Shown: positions 1 through 7,306 of the stretch, piece by piece
Position numbering within the stretch: position 1 is the first letter of the stretch
Layout: every line of letters starts with the position of its first letter
NCBI GenBank assembly: GCA_015068455.1
Contig: SVKO01000009.1
Span: 1-52,089, forward strand
DNA: 52,089 nucleotides
Reading direction: 5' to 3'
Source of the DNA: Oscillospiraceae bacterium
GTDB taxonomy: Bacteria; Bacillota; Clostridia; Oscillospirales; Oscillospiraceae
Position numbers and translations under genes: made by a program
The notes under the pieces: model-generated
What the model was told of the DNA's origin: nothing
The model's input: only the letters and a program-made list of their open reading frames with translations
Database searches by the model: none

Positions 1-81
1 GTCATCCCGATCGTGATCCTGTTTGCCATGTTCCAGAGGCACTTCATCTCCGGCATGACCGCCGGCGGCGTGAAGGGCTGA
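1..81 (+). CDS. carbohydrate ABC transporter permease, C-terminus (partial)
   Basis: Only the last 26 codons and the TGA stop of a gene entering from the left are visible. The peptide has a hydrophobic stretch followed by FISGMTAGGVKG. This is the characteristic C-terminal end of MalG/UgpE-type inner-membrane permeases of carbohydrate ABC importers, where a last transmembrane helix is followed by a conserved (Y/F)xxGLTxGAVKG tail. It is presumably the last gene of a sugar importer operon; substrate cannot be inferred. The next gene starts 58 bp downstream with its own ribosome binding site, and a short GC-rich hairpin (CCCGCC/GGCGGG) lies between them, so read-through is possible. Confidence 0.8.
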   Translation, partial: VIPIVILFAMFQRHFISGMTAGGVKG

Positions 82-139
82 CGGCTGCCCGCCGCCCGCA
101 GGCGGGAGCGATACGCTGTTCCCTGAAAGGAGAATCGCC

Positions 140-817
140 ATGCAGTGGCTGTTAGAGCATTTTCTTCTTGTGATCCTGGTCGCCGCAGGAGCGGCCACGT
201 TTGCATGGCTGCTGGCCATGCGCAGGCGCCTGGAAATGAAATGGTATGCGGCGCTCATTCTTGCCGTCGTGCATGTGTTCTGCGGCGTGGCCTGCGTCCG
301 GGTTTTCGCGAGAATGGAGGGCGCAGGCGCCGGAGCCATGAGCATTTTCGGCGCGGTGTTCTTCATGCCGGTGTTCTATTTCATCGGCGCGAAGATTTTC
401 AAGCGTCCCATGGCGGAGGTTTTTGACATTTTCGCCATCCCCATGATCTTTACCCTGCTTTGCTCCCGGGTCAACTGCCTGAAATCCGGCTGCTGCCTGG
501 GTCTGCAGATCCCCGGCATGGACATGCGCTGGCCCACCCGCGAGGCGGAGATGGTGTTCTACGTCATCTTCCTGGCCGTTTTCATCCCCAGGGTCTGCAA
601 GGGCAAGTCCAAAGGCCGGGTCTATCCCGCCTACATGGCGGCCTACGGCATCTTCCGCGGCATCGTGGAATGCTTCCGGGAGTCCAGCTCTCCGTCGTTT
701 CTCCACATCTCCCATATCTGGGCCCTGCTCTCGCTGGCCATCGGCCTGGGGATCCTCTGGGACATGAAGGCAAAGGAGAAAAAAGGCGAGAGCGCAAAAG
801 GGAAAAAGCATAAATAA
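140..817 (+). CDS. prolipoprotein diacylglyceryl transferase-like membrane protein
   Basis: A 225-residue polytopic membrane protein with about six or seven hydrophobic segments and a lysine-rich C-terminus. Landmarks in order resemble Lgt: SRVNCLKSGCCLG (about residues 110-122, equivalent to the GRxGNFxxGE/GCFxxGCCxG region), an R-W-P-T-x-x-x-E block (equivalent to the RxPxQ-E block) and GIFRGIVECFRE near the last helices (equivalent to GxxRFxxExFR). Lgt moves the diacylglyceryl group of phosphatidylglycerol onto the lipobox cysteine of prolipoproteins. At 225 residues it is shorter than typical Lgt (260-290), and the first motif is the Cys-rich variant, so it may be a paralogue with another lipid-transfer substrate. 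Starts at ATG behind AAGGAGA. It follows a sugar permease and precedes a repeat array. Confidence 0.7.
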   Translation: MQWLLEHFLLVILVAAGAATFAWLLAMRRRLEMKWYAALILAVVHVFCGVACVRVFARMEGAGAGAMSIFGAVFFMPVFYFIGAKIFKRPMAEVFDIFAIPMIFTLLCSRVNCLKSGCCLGLQIPGMDMRWPTREAEMVFYVIFLAVFIPRVCKGKSKGRVYPAYMAAYGIFRGIVECFRESSSPSFLHISHIWALLSLAIGLGILWDMKAKEKKGESAKGKKHK

Positions 818-838
818 AACCGAATAAAACCGCAGGGC

Positions 839-1378
839 CGCCCCGATTCGGGGCGGCCCTGCGGCTGTTAAAAAGAGCCGAGGCTGTCGGGCCAGGGCAG
901 CAGGGGAGCTCGAGGGGGCAAGGCCCGCCTCGAATTGGATCAGCGAGCGTCCGAAAAAGCCGTGAAACGGCTTTTCGGGCTTTGTATTTTGCCCCACGGC
1001 AAAATACGCGCTCGCAAGCTTGTCAAGAAGTCCGTAAAGGACTTTTTGACAAGCTGTGGCCGCCCCGATTCGGGGCGGCCCTGCGGCTGTTAAAAAGAGC
1101 CGAGGCTGTCGGGCCAGGGCAGCAGGGGAGCTCGAGGGGGCAAGGCCCGCCTCGAATTGGATCAGCGAGCGTCCGAAAAAGCCGTGAAACGGCTTTTCGG
1201 GCTTTGTATTTTGCCCCACGGCAAAATACGCGCTCGCAGGCTTGTCAAGAAGTCCGTAAAGGACTTTTTGACAAGCTGTGGCCGCCCCGATTCGGGGCGG
1301 CCCTGCGGCGGTCAGAAAGAGGCCGAGGCTGTCGGGCCAGGGCAGCAGGGGAGCTCGAGGGGGCAAGGCCCGCCTCGG
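839..1378. repeat. 222-bp tandem repeat, two full copies and one partial
   Basis: The unit beginning CGCCCCGATTCGGGGCGG starts at 839, 1061 and 1283, an exact 222-bp period. The first two copies are almost identical; the third ends near 1378. Each full unit has several inverted repeats: a GC-rich hairpin at its start, a 7-bp outer stem (GCGAGCG 943-949 with CGCTCGC 1009-1015) enclosing two hairpins (951-978 and 984-1007), then a long hairpin around GTAA (1018-1054). A copy-to-copy change near 1017/1239 keeps pairing in that last stem (A-U to G-U). Reading frames through it show no credible protein. It could be a structured RNA element or a structured DNA repeat. No other copy is in this window. 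Confidence 0.85.
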
Positions 1379-1462
1379 ATCGGGGTTGCCCTGCGGTACC
1401 TGCGGGACACCGGGATCCCCAGCCAAGGCCCGCCCTCCGGGCGCCGTTTTCGGTGCGGTGCG

Positions 1463-1496
1463 GGCGGGCTGATGTGGGCATCAGCCCCTACGGAGC
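1463..1496 (-). repeat. dispersed palindromic repeat (copy of 4121-4153)
   Basis: Contains GGGCTGATG and CATCAGCCC as an inverted repeat followed by CCTACGGAG. Its reverse complement matches 4121-4153, with compensated differences inside the stem (GGGCTGATG here, GGGCCGATG there), so the hairpin is kept in both. The rest of 1379-1534 holds only GC-rich sequence with no gene recognised. Confidence 0.6.
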
Positions 1497-1534
1497 GGGA
1501 GCTGTTTCGCGCTGCAGCGAGGGCGTTTCGTGCG

Positions 1535-1563
1535 TTGCGTTTTGTTTTGGGGCGTGATATAAT
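1535..1563 (+). promoter_or_regulatory. sigma-A-type promoter for the LtaS-like gene
   Basis: TTGCGT at 1535-1540, a 17-bp spacer and TATAAT at 1558-1563, with a TG extension upstream of the -10. The start codon of the LtaS-like gene is 46 bp downstream. Confidence 0.65.
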
Positions 1564-1608
1564 GAAAAAAATTTGAAATGCCTCAAAAACGGAAAGGGAG
1601 CTGCACCG

Positions 1609-3486
1609 ATGAAACGGGTCTCCAAAAACAGAAAAAGCCTCTCTGCGGCCTGGGTGGCCGTGCTGTATATCGTCATCAGCCTGGCGATCCTGGCGGTGGC
1701 GGTGTATCTGCAGCCGGGTTCGGCGACGAGCACCCTGCGCAATTTTTTGCGTGATCCGCGGCTGCTGGCGCTGAATCTGCTGCCGATCCTGGCGGTGCTG
1801 GGGCTAAGCTATGCGCTGCTGGGCAATCTCTTTTTTGCCGGCAGCCTCACGGGCGTGATTTTCCATGCGCTGTCGCTGGTCAACCTCATCAAAGTCGAAT
1901 GCCGCAAGGATCCCCTGGTGCCGCCGGACTTCGGCCTGTTTGGAGAGGCCATGCAGGCCACGGGGGAATATCAGCTCAACCTCCACCCCGGCAGGATCGC
2001 TCTGATCACGGCCTTTGCCATCGTGCTGTTTTTGCTTGGCCTGCGCTTCAAGCGCCGGCCGAAGGCATGGAAGCGGCTGGTGATCGGTCTGGTCTGCGTC
2101 GGCTGTATGGCCGGGGCCATGATGACGGTCTATCCCTCCAAGGATCTGTACATGGACATGATCGGCAAAATCGACGGTCTGACCTACACGAATGTGCCCA
2201 AGGTCTTCGACGAGACGGGGTTCGTCTACTGCTTCCTCCACAATTTCGGCCTCTACGAAGTGGAAAAACCCGCGGACTATGACAGAGCGGAGGTGGAAGC
2301 GTGGGCGGACGAGACCGCCGCGAGCGCAAAGACGCCCGTCAGGGCCAACGTGATTTTCGTCCAGTGCGAGGCCTTCAGCGACGTGTTTGACGCCCCCGCC
2401 TTCACCTACGCTCCCGAAGACAATCCAATGTACCTGTATCATCAGGTGGCGGAGGGGCCGCGGGCCCTGTCCGGGCGGATCATCGTGTCGAATTTCGGAG
2501 CGGGCACCGCCAACACGGAGTTCGACGTGCTCACGGGCATGCAGACGAACATGCTCAACTCCACGCCCACCTCTGCCCTGCGGGTGGTGCACAAGAACGT
2601 GTCCACCCTGGCGCGGATCTTCCGGAAGCAGGGTTACGGCAGCTGGTTCATGCACCCGGGCGAGCGCTGGTTCTACAACCGCGAGAGCGTCTACCACTAT
2701 TTCGGCCTGGACAATCAAACCTTCCGGGAGGATTTCTCCCAGCTCAGCTACAAGGGCTCCTGGCCCTCGGACGACTGCTTCCGGCAGGAGCTGATCCGCG
2801 AATACGAGCGGCAGACGGCGGGCGGCGCGCCCTGGTTCGCCTTCACCGTCACGGTGCAGAACCACCAGGCCTATCCCTGGAGCAAGTATGATTTCAAGGT
2901 GCCGGACGCCCAACTCGGCGTGCCGGTGTCCGACGAGGCCATGGAGAACCTTTCGGTCTATGCCGAGGGCATTCGGGATTCGTCAAAAATGCTCCGGGAT
3001 ATGACCGAGTACTTCGACGCCCAGGACGAGCCGGTGCTGCTGGTGTTCTGGGGGGACCATCTGCCCGCCATGGGAGCCAATTTCGGCGCTTTCCGGGAGA
3101 TCGGTCTGACCACCGGCGACGAATCCAACGTGGATTCCGCCCTGGATACCTATGCCACGCCCTATGTGATCTGGGCCAACGAGGCCTTCGACGCGCAGTA
3201 CGGCTTCCGGGACCGGGTGAACAAGCTGGACATGGGCGCGGACGACCGCATCAGCGACATCTACCTGGGCGAGCTGGTCTACGAGCTGCTGGACATGGAT
3301 GGCTCGGACGCCTATTTTGACTACCTCGGCCAGGCCCGGCGCGCCCTGCCCGTCATCTGCATGGGCCGCTACGCCCTGCCCGACGGCACCCTGACCGACA
3401 GCCTCACGCCGGAGCAGCAGGCCGTGGAGGACAAGCTGCACAAGTGGACCTATTACCGCGTCGTGGAAGAGCGCGTGACGGAATAA
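1609..3486 (+). CDS. LTA synthase family / sulfatase-fold phosphoglycerol transferase
   Basis: A 625-residue membrane protein. The N-terminal 200 residues hold about five hydrophobic helices, followed by an extracellular alkaline-phosphatase-fold domain. Family landmarks are visible: VIFVQCEAFSD with the metal-binding Glu near 254, NTEFDVLTG with the candidate catalytic Thr near 303, MHPGERWFYNR, and FWGDHLPA with Asp483 and His484. LtaS-type enzymes transfer glycerol phosphate from phosphatidylglycerol to build lipoteichoic acid; relatives modify other surface glycans, so the exact acceptor is open. I chose ATG 1609, eight bases after GGAAAGGGAG, over the in-frame TTG at 1573, which lacks a Shine-Dalgarno site. 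It has its own promoter and is followed 26 bp later by a lipoprotein gene. Confidence 0.85.
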   Translation: MKRVSKNRKSLSAAWVAVLYIVISLAILAVAVYLQPGSATSTLRNFLRDPRLLALNLLPILAVLGLSYALLGNLFFAGSLTGVIFHALSLVNLIKVECRKDPLVPPDFGLFGEAMQATGEYQLNLHPGRIALITAFAIVLFLLGLRFKRRPKAWKRLVIGLVCVGCMAGAMMTVYPSKDLYMDMIGKIDGLTYTNVPKVFDETGFVYCFLHNFGLYEVEKPADYDRAEVEAWADETAASAKTPVRANVIFVQCEAFSDVFDAPAFTYAPEDNPMYLYHQVAEGPRALSGRIIVSNFGAGTANTEFDVLTGMQTNMLNSTPTSALRVVHKNVSTLARIFRKQGYGSWFMHPGERWFYNRESVYHYFGLDNQTFREDFSQLSYKGSWPSDDCFRQELIREYERQTAGGAPWFAFTVTVQNHQAYPWSKYDFKVPDAQLGVPVSDEAMENLSVYAEGIRDSSKMLRDMTEYFDAQDEPVLLVFWGDHLPAMGANFGAFREIGLTTGDESNVDSALDTYATPYVIWANEAFDAQYGFRDRVNKLDMGADDRISDIYLGELVYELLDMDGSDAYFDYLGQARRALPVICMGRYALPDGTLTDSLTPEQQAVEDKLHKWTYYRVVEERVTE

Positions 3487-3512
3487 AGAGAGAATAATCC
3501 GGGGGGATTTCT

Positions 3513-4022
3513 GTGAAACGAATTGCCGCATTGCTGTTATGCATCGTCCTGATGCTGACGTTGACCGCCTGCGATCCGGGGATGACCCATCTTGATAAAA
3601 GCGAATTGGAAAACAAGGTCGTAAAGGTCGAACTGATCCATTATGATTATCCAAAGCAAAAGCAGTTCAAATCATGGGTTCCGGATCATTCCAAAAAACT
3701 GAAGCCATTTGAAGAAGTCAGAGTGGTCGTTCTGGAGGAATTGCCGTCCGAGCGGATGTCTGAATTTCTGGACCGGCTGTCCGAAGCAGACGTTCTGGTC
3801 AAGTACTGGGCGGTCGATTCCCCGCGGTGCTTCTGCCTGCGTCTGACCTACGACGACGGGAGCTTTCTGATCCTCAACTGTTACGGGCATTCCTACCGAG
3901 GTTATATCGGAACCTATGCAAGCGATGGGGAAGTGCAGGACTTCATTGGCTCGTTCTGTAACTGGGATGACTTTCAGGATCTGGTGGAAAACTTCTTCTC
4001 AATTAAATTAGACAGCGAATAA
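3513..4022 (+). CDS. putative lipoprotein of unknown function
   Basis: A 169-residue product starting at GTG behind GGGGGGAT. Residues 1-20 form a lipoprotein signal peptide with the lipobox LTAC, Cys20 being the predicted lipidation site. The mature part is soluble, charged and rich in aromatic residues, and I do not recognise the family. It appears to alternate strands (VRVVVLEEL, FCLRLTYDDGSFLILNC), which would suit a small beta-rich domain. It lies 26 bp after the LtaS-like gene and could be cotranscribed. Its base composition is visibly less GC-rich than its neighbours, a possible sign of acquisition. A strong terminator follows. Confidence 0.7.
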   Translation: MKRIAALLLCIVLMLTLTACDPGMTHLDKSELENKVVKVELIHYDYPKQKQFKSWVPDHSKKLKPFEEVRVVVLEELPSERMSEFLDRLSEADVLVKYWAVDSPRCFCLRLTYDDGSFLILNCYGHSYRGYIGTYASDGEVQDFIGSFCNWDDFQDLVENFFSIKLDSE

Positions 4023-4030
4023 TAAACGGC

Positions 4031-4081
4031 GGCCCCGCGTGCGCCCGGCATGGACCGGACGGACACGCGGGGCTGTTTTTT
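4031..4081 (+). terminator. intrinsic terminator after the lipoprotein gene
   Basis: GCCCCGCGTG pairs with CACGCGGGGC around a GC-rich internal hairpin, followed by TGTTTTTT. Confidence 0.75.
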
Positions 4082-4468
4082 GCCGCAGGGAGGTATGTGG
4101 GCATACGCCAGAAAAATATACTCCGTAGGGGCCGATGCCTACATCGGCCCGCCTGCTGTGTATTTATAAGATCCGTATGATCCTTCCGTTGCAGACCAAC
4201 TCCTTGGCCGCCGTGCAGGCTGAAATGCTGCATACAGCGTCGATGGTTGCCAACGGGCGCATGTGGGACAGCGAGCCTACGGGTGCGGTGATGATCAGAT
4301 GCACCATCAAAAAACGCACCTGCCTTTGGCTCCCTCTTTGAGGGAGCTGGCGCGAAGCGACTGAGGGAGCAAGGGTATTTCAGCAGACGGACTCCCTCCG
4401 TCTCTCGCTTCGCTCGAGCCACCTCCCTCGGGGAGGGAGGCAGGGGCGCGTCGGAGTTCTGATGGCGC
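4082..4468. repeat. gene-free block with three dispersed repeat types
   Basis: No credible gene is visible. Three palindromic elements can be seen. At 4121-4153 is CTCCGTAGGGG plus a GGGCCGATG/CATCGGCCC hairpin, which recurs inverted at 1463-1496. At 4254-4288 is a motif containing ATGTGGGACAGCGAGCCTAC, which recurs inverted at 36539-36573. At 4322-4446 is a pair of CTCCCTC/GAGGGAG hairpins with CTCGCTTCGCTCGAGCCACC, related to sequence at 33836-33886. They look like genome-wide intergenic repeats. Confidence 0.65.
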
Positions 4469-5725
4469 TCAGAGCTCAAACATCGCGCCCAGCAGGGCAA
4501 AGCCCGCGGGGAAGGGGCGCATGAAGTTCCAGAAGCCGACGCCGCGCAGGGCGTATTCGCTGACCAGATCGTATTTGGCCTTTGCGCTGCGGGGATCCTC
4601 AAACCAGACCTCATGGGCGACGCCGCCGGCGGTATAATTGAAATACGGCGTTTGGGCGGCCTCGTCGAAGCGGATCTCCGCACCGTTCTGCACCGCCAGC
4701 CGGACCGCCTCCGGGTTGGAGATGGACCGGGCGCGGGTCGTGCCGCGCTCGAAGGGCAGGGGCCAGTCGTAGCCGTAATTCGGGAAACCGAGGAAAATCT
4801 TTTCCGGCGGGATGCGGGTCAGGGCATACTCCACCACCCGGCGCACATTCGGCAGCGGGGCCACCGCCATGGGCGGGCCGTAGGTGTAGCCCCATTCGTA
4901 GGTCATCAGCAGCACCGCGTCCGAGGCAGCGCCCAGGGCACCATAGTCATGGCCCTCGTACAGAAGCCCCGGCTGGGTATCGGAGGTCTTGGGGGCCAGG
5001 GCGGTGATCAGGGGCAGACCGTCCAGGGCCTCCCGCAGCCGGGCGGCGAAACCGGCGTAGGCGGCCGCATTGGCCGCCCCCAGGAATTCAAAGTCCAGAT
5101 CCAGGCCCCGGTAGCCCTTCTGCCCCACCTTCGCCGCGGCTTCGGAGATGAGGCGGGCGGACAGGGCGGGATCGTTCAGCACCTGCGTGGCCCGCTCGGT
5201 GGAGAAATTGCCGTTCTCCGTCAGGGTGGACAGGTGCATGAGGGGCTGCACGCCGGCTTCCCGCGCCAGGGCCAGCAGGCCGGAATCGTCGAGCTCGACC
5301 AGGGAAGCGTCCGGGCCGACGCCGTAGGTGAAGGGCGTGAGAAAGGCAGAATAGGGGAGGATCGGGCGCAGGATCGCCGGATCGGCAAAGGGATAGGCGT
5401 AGCCGTTGACCTCGATGGTTCGCCCCGGCGTATCCGTCAGGCGGAGCACGAGGGTCTGGCCGGGGAATATGACGCCGCCGAGGCCGGGATTGACCCGCCG
5501 CAGGGCGTTGAGCGTCAGCCCCGCCCGCCGGGCCACGCCCGAGAGGGTGTCGCCGGGCAGGACGGTATAAATTTCCGCCGCCTCCGGGATCAGCAGGCTC
5601 TGCCCCACCGCCAGGGCATAGGGCGGGGCCAGAGCGTTCCAGGCGGCGATCCGGGACAGGGGAACGCCGTAGCGCGCGGAAATGGCGCTCAGGGTCTGTC
5701 CGGGGGAAACGGTATGGAGAATCAT
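4469..5725 (-). CDS. LysM-containing GH18 family protein (spore cortex or cell-wall hydrolase, YaaH/SleL-like)
   Basis: 418 residues. Two LysM peptidoglycan-binding domains lie at about 2-47 (HTVSPGQTLSAISARYGV) and 52-96 (YTVLPGDTLSGVARRAGL). A glycoside hydrolase family 18 domain follows; its catalytic DxDxE motif is DLDFE at 209-213, with Glu213 the predicted acid. This architecture matches spore-associated N-acetylglucosaminidases such as SleL/YaaH, which cut cortex fragments during germination, but vegetative cell-wall roles occur too. There is no signal peptide, as is common for spore-coat YaaH proteins. Start ATG 5725 follows GGGAGGTGATCC; an in-frame upstream ATG extends the frame by 27 residues without a ribosome site. 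Transcribed alone, divergently from miaB. Confidence 0.87.
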   Translation of the reverse strand: MILHTVSPGQTLSAISARYGVPLSRIAAWNALAPPYALAVGQSLLIPEAAEIYTVLPGDTLSGVARRAGLTLNALRRVNPGLGGVIFPGQTLVLRLTDTPGRTIEVNGYAYPFADPAILRPILPYSAFLTPFTYGVGPDASLVELDDSGLLALAREAGVQPLMHLSTLTENGNFSTERATQVLNDPALSARLISEAAAKVGQKGYRGLDLDFEFLGAANAAAYAGFAARLREALDGLPLITALAPKTSDTQPGLLYEGHDYGALGAASDAVLLMTYEWGYTYGPPMAVAPLPNVRRVVEYALTRIPPEKIFLGFPNYGYDWPLPFERGTTRARSISNPEAVRLAVQNGAEIRFDEAAQTPYFNYTAGGVAHEVWFEDPRSAKAKYDLVSEYALRGVGFWNFMRPFPAGFALLGAMFEL

Positions 5726-5771
5726 GGGATCACCTCCCGAAAGACTATGCGCCGGGCGCGGGGATGATGAC

Positions 5772-5800
5772 AAAGCCTTCCTCTTGCGGGGGAGGCTTTT
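5772..5800. terminator. terminator-like hairpin in the GH18/miaB intergenic region
   Basis: AAAGCCT and AGGCTTTT pair around a GC-rich centre. No gene ends here on either strand, so its role is unclear; it may insulate the two divergent units. Confidence 0.3.
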
Positions 5801-5815
5801 GTGCATGGGTGATAC

Positions 5816-5844
5816 TTGCTTTTTTCGTGAAAAAATGATAACAT
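5816..5844 (+). promoter_or_regulatory. candidate promoter of the miaB-mutS operon
   Basis: TTGCTT at 5816-5821, a 17-bp spacer and TAACAT at 5839-5844; transcription would start about 30 bp before the TTG start codon of miaB. Confidence 0.5.
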
Positions 5845-5878
5845 ATTATAATTGAAAAATCCTCAGGAGGTACCGCGC

Positions 5879-7306
5879 TTGGAGACCCGCACCGCCGTCA
5901 TTACAGCTGAACAAATGCATGCCCAGGATGGGTACTGCCAGAAGGTGCGCGAGTATTGGACCGCGCAAAACGCCGTGCCCACGGCCTATGTGGAGACCTA
6001 CGGCTGCCAGCAGAACGAGGCGGACTCCGAGATCCTGCGAGGGCTTTTAGAGCGCTGCGGCTATACCATCTGCGGCGGCCCCGAGGGGGCGGACGTTGTC
6101 ATCTTCAACACCTGCGCCATCCGCGAGCACGCCGAGCAGCGGGTGTTCGGCAACCTGGGCGCCCTCAGCCACACCAAGCGCCGCCATCCGGAGCAGAAGA
6201 TCTTCCTGTGCGGCTGCATGGCGGGCCAGACCCACGTGGCCGAGCGCGTCAAGAAGAGCTATCCCTATGTGGACGTATGCTTCAATCCCCACCATCTGTG
6301 GCAGCTGCCGGAATACCTGCACCGGGTTTTGACGAAAAAGGGCCGGATCTTCGCCACGGAGGAGGTCCCGGGCGTCATCGCCGAGGGCCTGCCCCAGAAG
6401 CGGCAGGGCAGGGTCAAGGCCTGGGTTTCCATCATGTACGGCTGCAACAATTTCTGCTCTTACTGCATCGTGCCCTATGTGCGGGGCCGGGAGCGCAGCC
6501 GCCGCCCGGAGGCGGTGATCGAGGAATGCCGCGGCCTCATCGCCGCGGGCTATAAGGACATCACCCTGCTGGGCCAGAACGTCAATTCCTACGGCAAGGA
6601 TCTGGGGCTCGGCGTGGATTTCGCCGATCTTCTGGCGCAGATCGCCCAGATCCCCGGGGAATTCACCCTGCGTTTCATGACCTCCCATCCCAAGGACGCC
6701 AGCTTCAAGCTGTTCGATACCATGGCGAAGTACCCCAACATCGCCCACCAGTTCCATCTGCCCGTCCAGTCCGGCAGCGACCGGATCTTGAAGGCCATGA
6801 ACCGCTGCTATGACAGGGCCCAGTATCTTTCCCTGATCGAGTACGGCCGCAAGGTCATGCCCGACATCGTGTTCACCTCGGATATCATCGTGGGCTTCCC
6901 CGGCGAGACGGAGGAGGACTTTGCCGCGACGCTGGAGCTTTGCGAAGCCGTGCGCTACGACGCCCTGTTTACCTTTATCTATTCCCCCCGCAGGGGCACC
7001 CCGGCGGCATCCCTGCCGGACCCCACCCCCCGCGCGGAGAAAAACGCCCGGTTTGACCGCCTGCTGGAGGTGCAGAACCGCATCAGCGAACAGCGGCACC
7101 GGGATTATATCGGAAAGACCGTGCGGGTGCTGGCCGACGGCGCCGACGGCGATATGCTCACCGGCCGCACCGACGGCGGACGCCTGGTGCGCTTTCCCGG
7201 GGATCCGGCGCTGATCGGGCAGTTTGTCCCCGTCACCATCACTGGCCACACCACCTGGTCGCTGACCGGGGATTACGCGCCGTCAAAGGAGGTGCGCCAT
7301 GGCTGA
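5879..7306 (+). CDS. miaB: tRNA-2-methylthio-N6-dimethylallyladenosine synthase MiaB
   Basis: A 475-residue radical-SAM methylthiotransferase that adds the 2-methylthio group to i6A37 of tRNAs reading UNN codons. The N-terminal UPF0004 domain carries the three cysteines of the auxiliary 4Fe-4S cluster: Cys43 (TYGCQQNEAD), Cys79 (NTCAIRE) and Cys113 (CGCMAGQ). The radical-SAM motif GCNNFCSYC gives Cys189, Cys193 and Cys196. A TRAM-type RNA-binding domain closes the protein. The start is TTG 5879, eight bases after CAGGAGGT; the frame is open further upstream but has no other ribosome site. It overlaps mutS by eight bases, so the two are translationally coupled. miaA, which makes the i6A substrate, lies further down the same run. 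Confidence 0.95.
   Translation: METRTAVITAEQMHAQDGYCQKVREYWTAQNAVPTAYVETYGCQQNEADSEILRGLLERCGYTICGGPEGADVVIFNTCAIREHAEQRVFGNLGALSHTKRRHPEQKIFLCGCMAGQTHVAERVKKSYPYVDVCFNPHHLWQLPEYLHRVLTKKGRIFATEEVPGVIAEGLPQKRQGRVKAWVSIMYGCNNFCSYCIVPYVRGRERSRRPEAVIEECRGLIAAGYKDITLLGQNVNSYGKDLGLGVDFADLLAQIAQIPGEFTLRFMTSHPKDASFKLFDTMAKYPNIAHQFHLPVQSGSDRILKAMNRCYDRAQYLSLIEYGRKVMPDIVFTSDIIVGFPGETEEDFAATLELCEAVRYDALFTFIYSPRRGTPAASLPDPTPRAEKNARFDRLLEVQNRISEQRHRDYIGKTVRVLADGADGDMLTGRTDGGRLVRFPGDPALIGQFVPVTITGHTTWSLTGDYAPSKEVRHG

Noticed and set aside
839-1378. CRISPR-like array
   Set aside because: The units are 222 bp, nearly identical and contiguous, without spacers, and no cas genes are present.
152-1576. Several frames through the 222-bp array, one with repeated ARQPRLFLTAAGPPRIGAA phrases
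   Set aside because: The repeated phrases come only from the DNA repeat. There is no ribosome site or family, and hairpins dominate.
4003-4683. Minus-strand frame spanning the repeat block
   Set aside because: It runs through three dispersed repeats and the end of the GH18 gene in another frame; no ribosome site or family.
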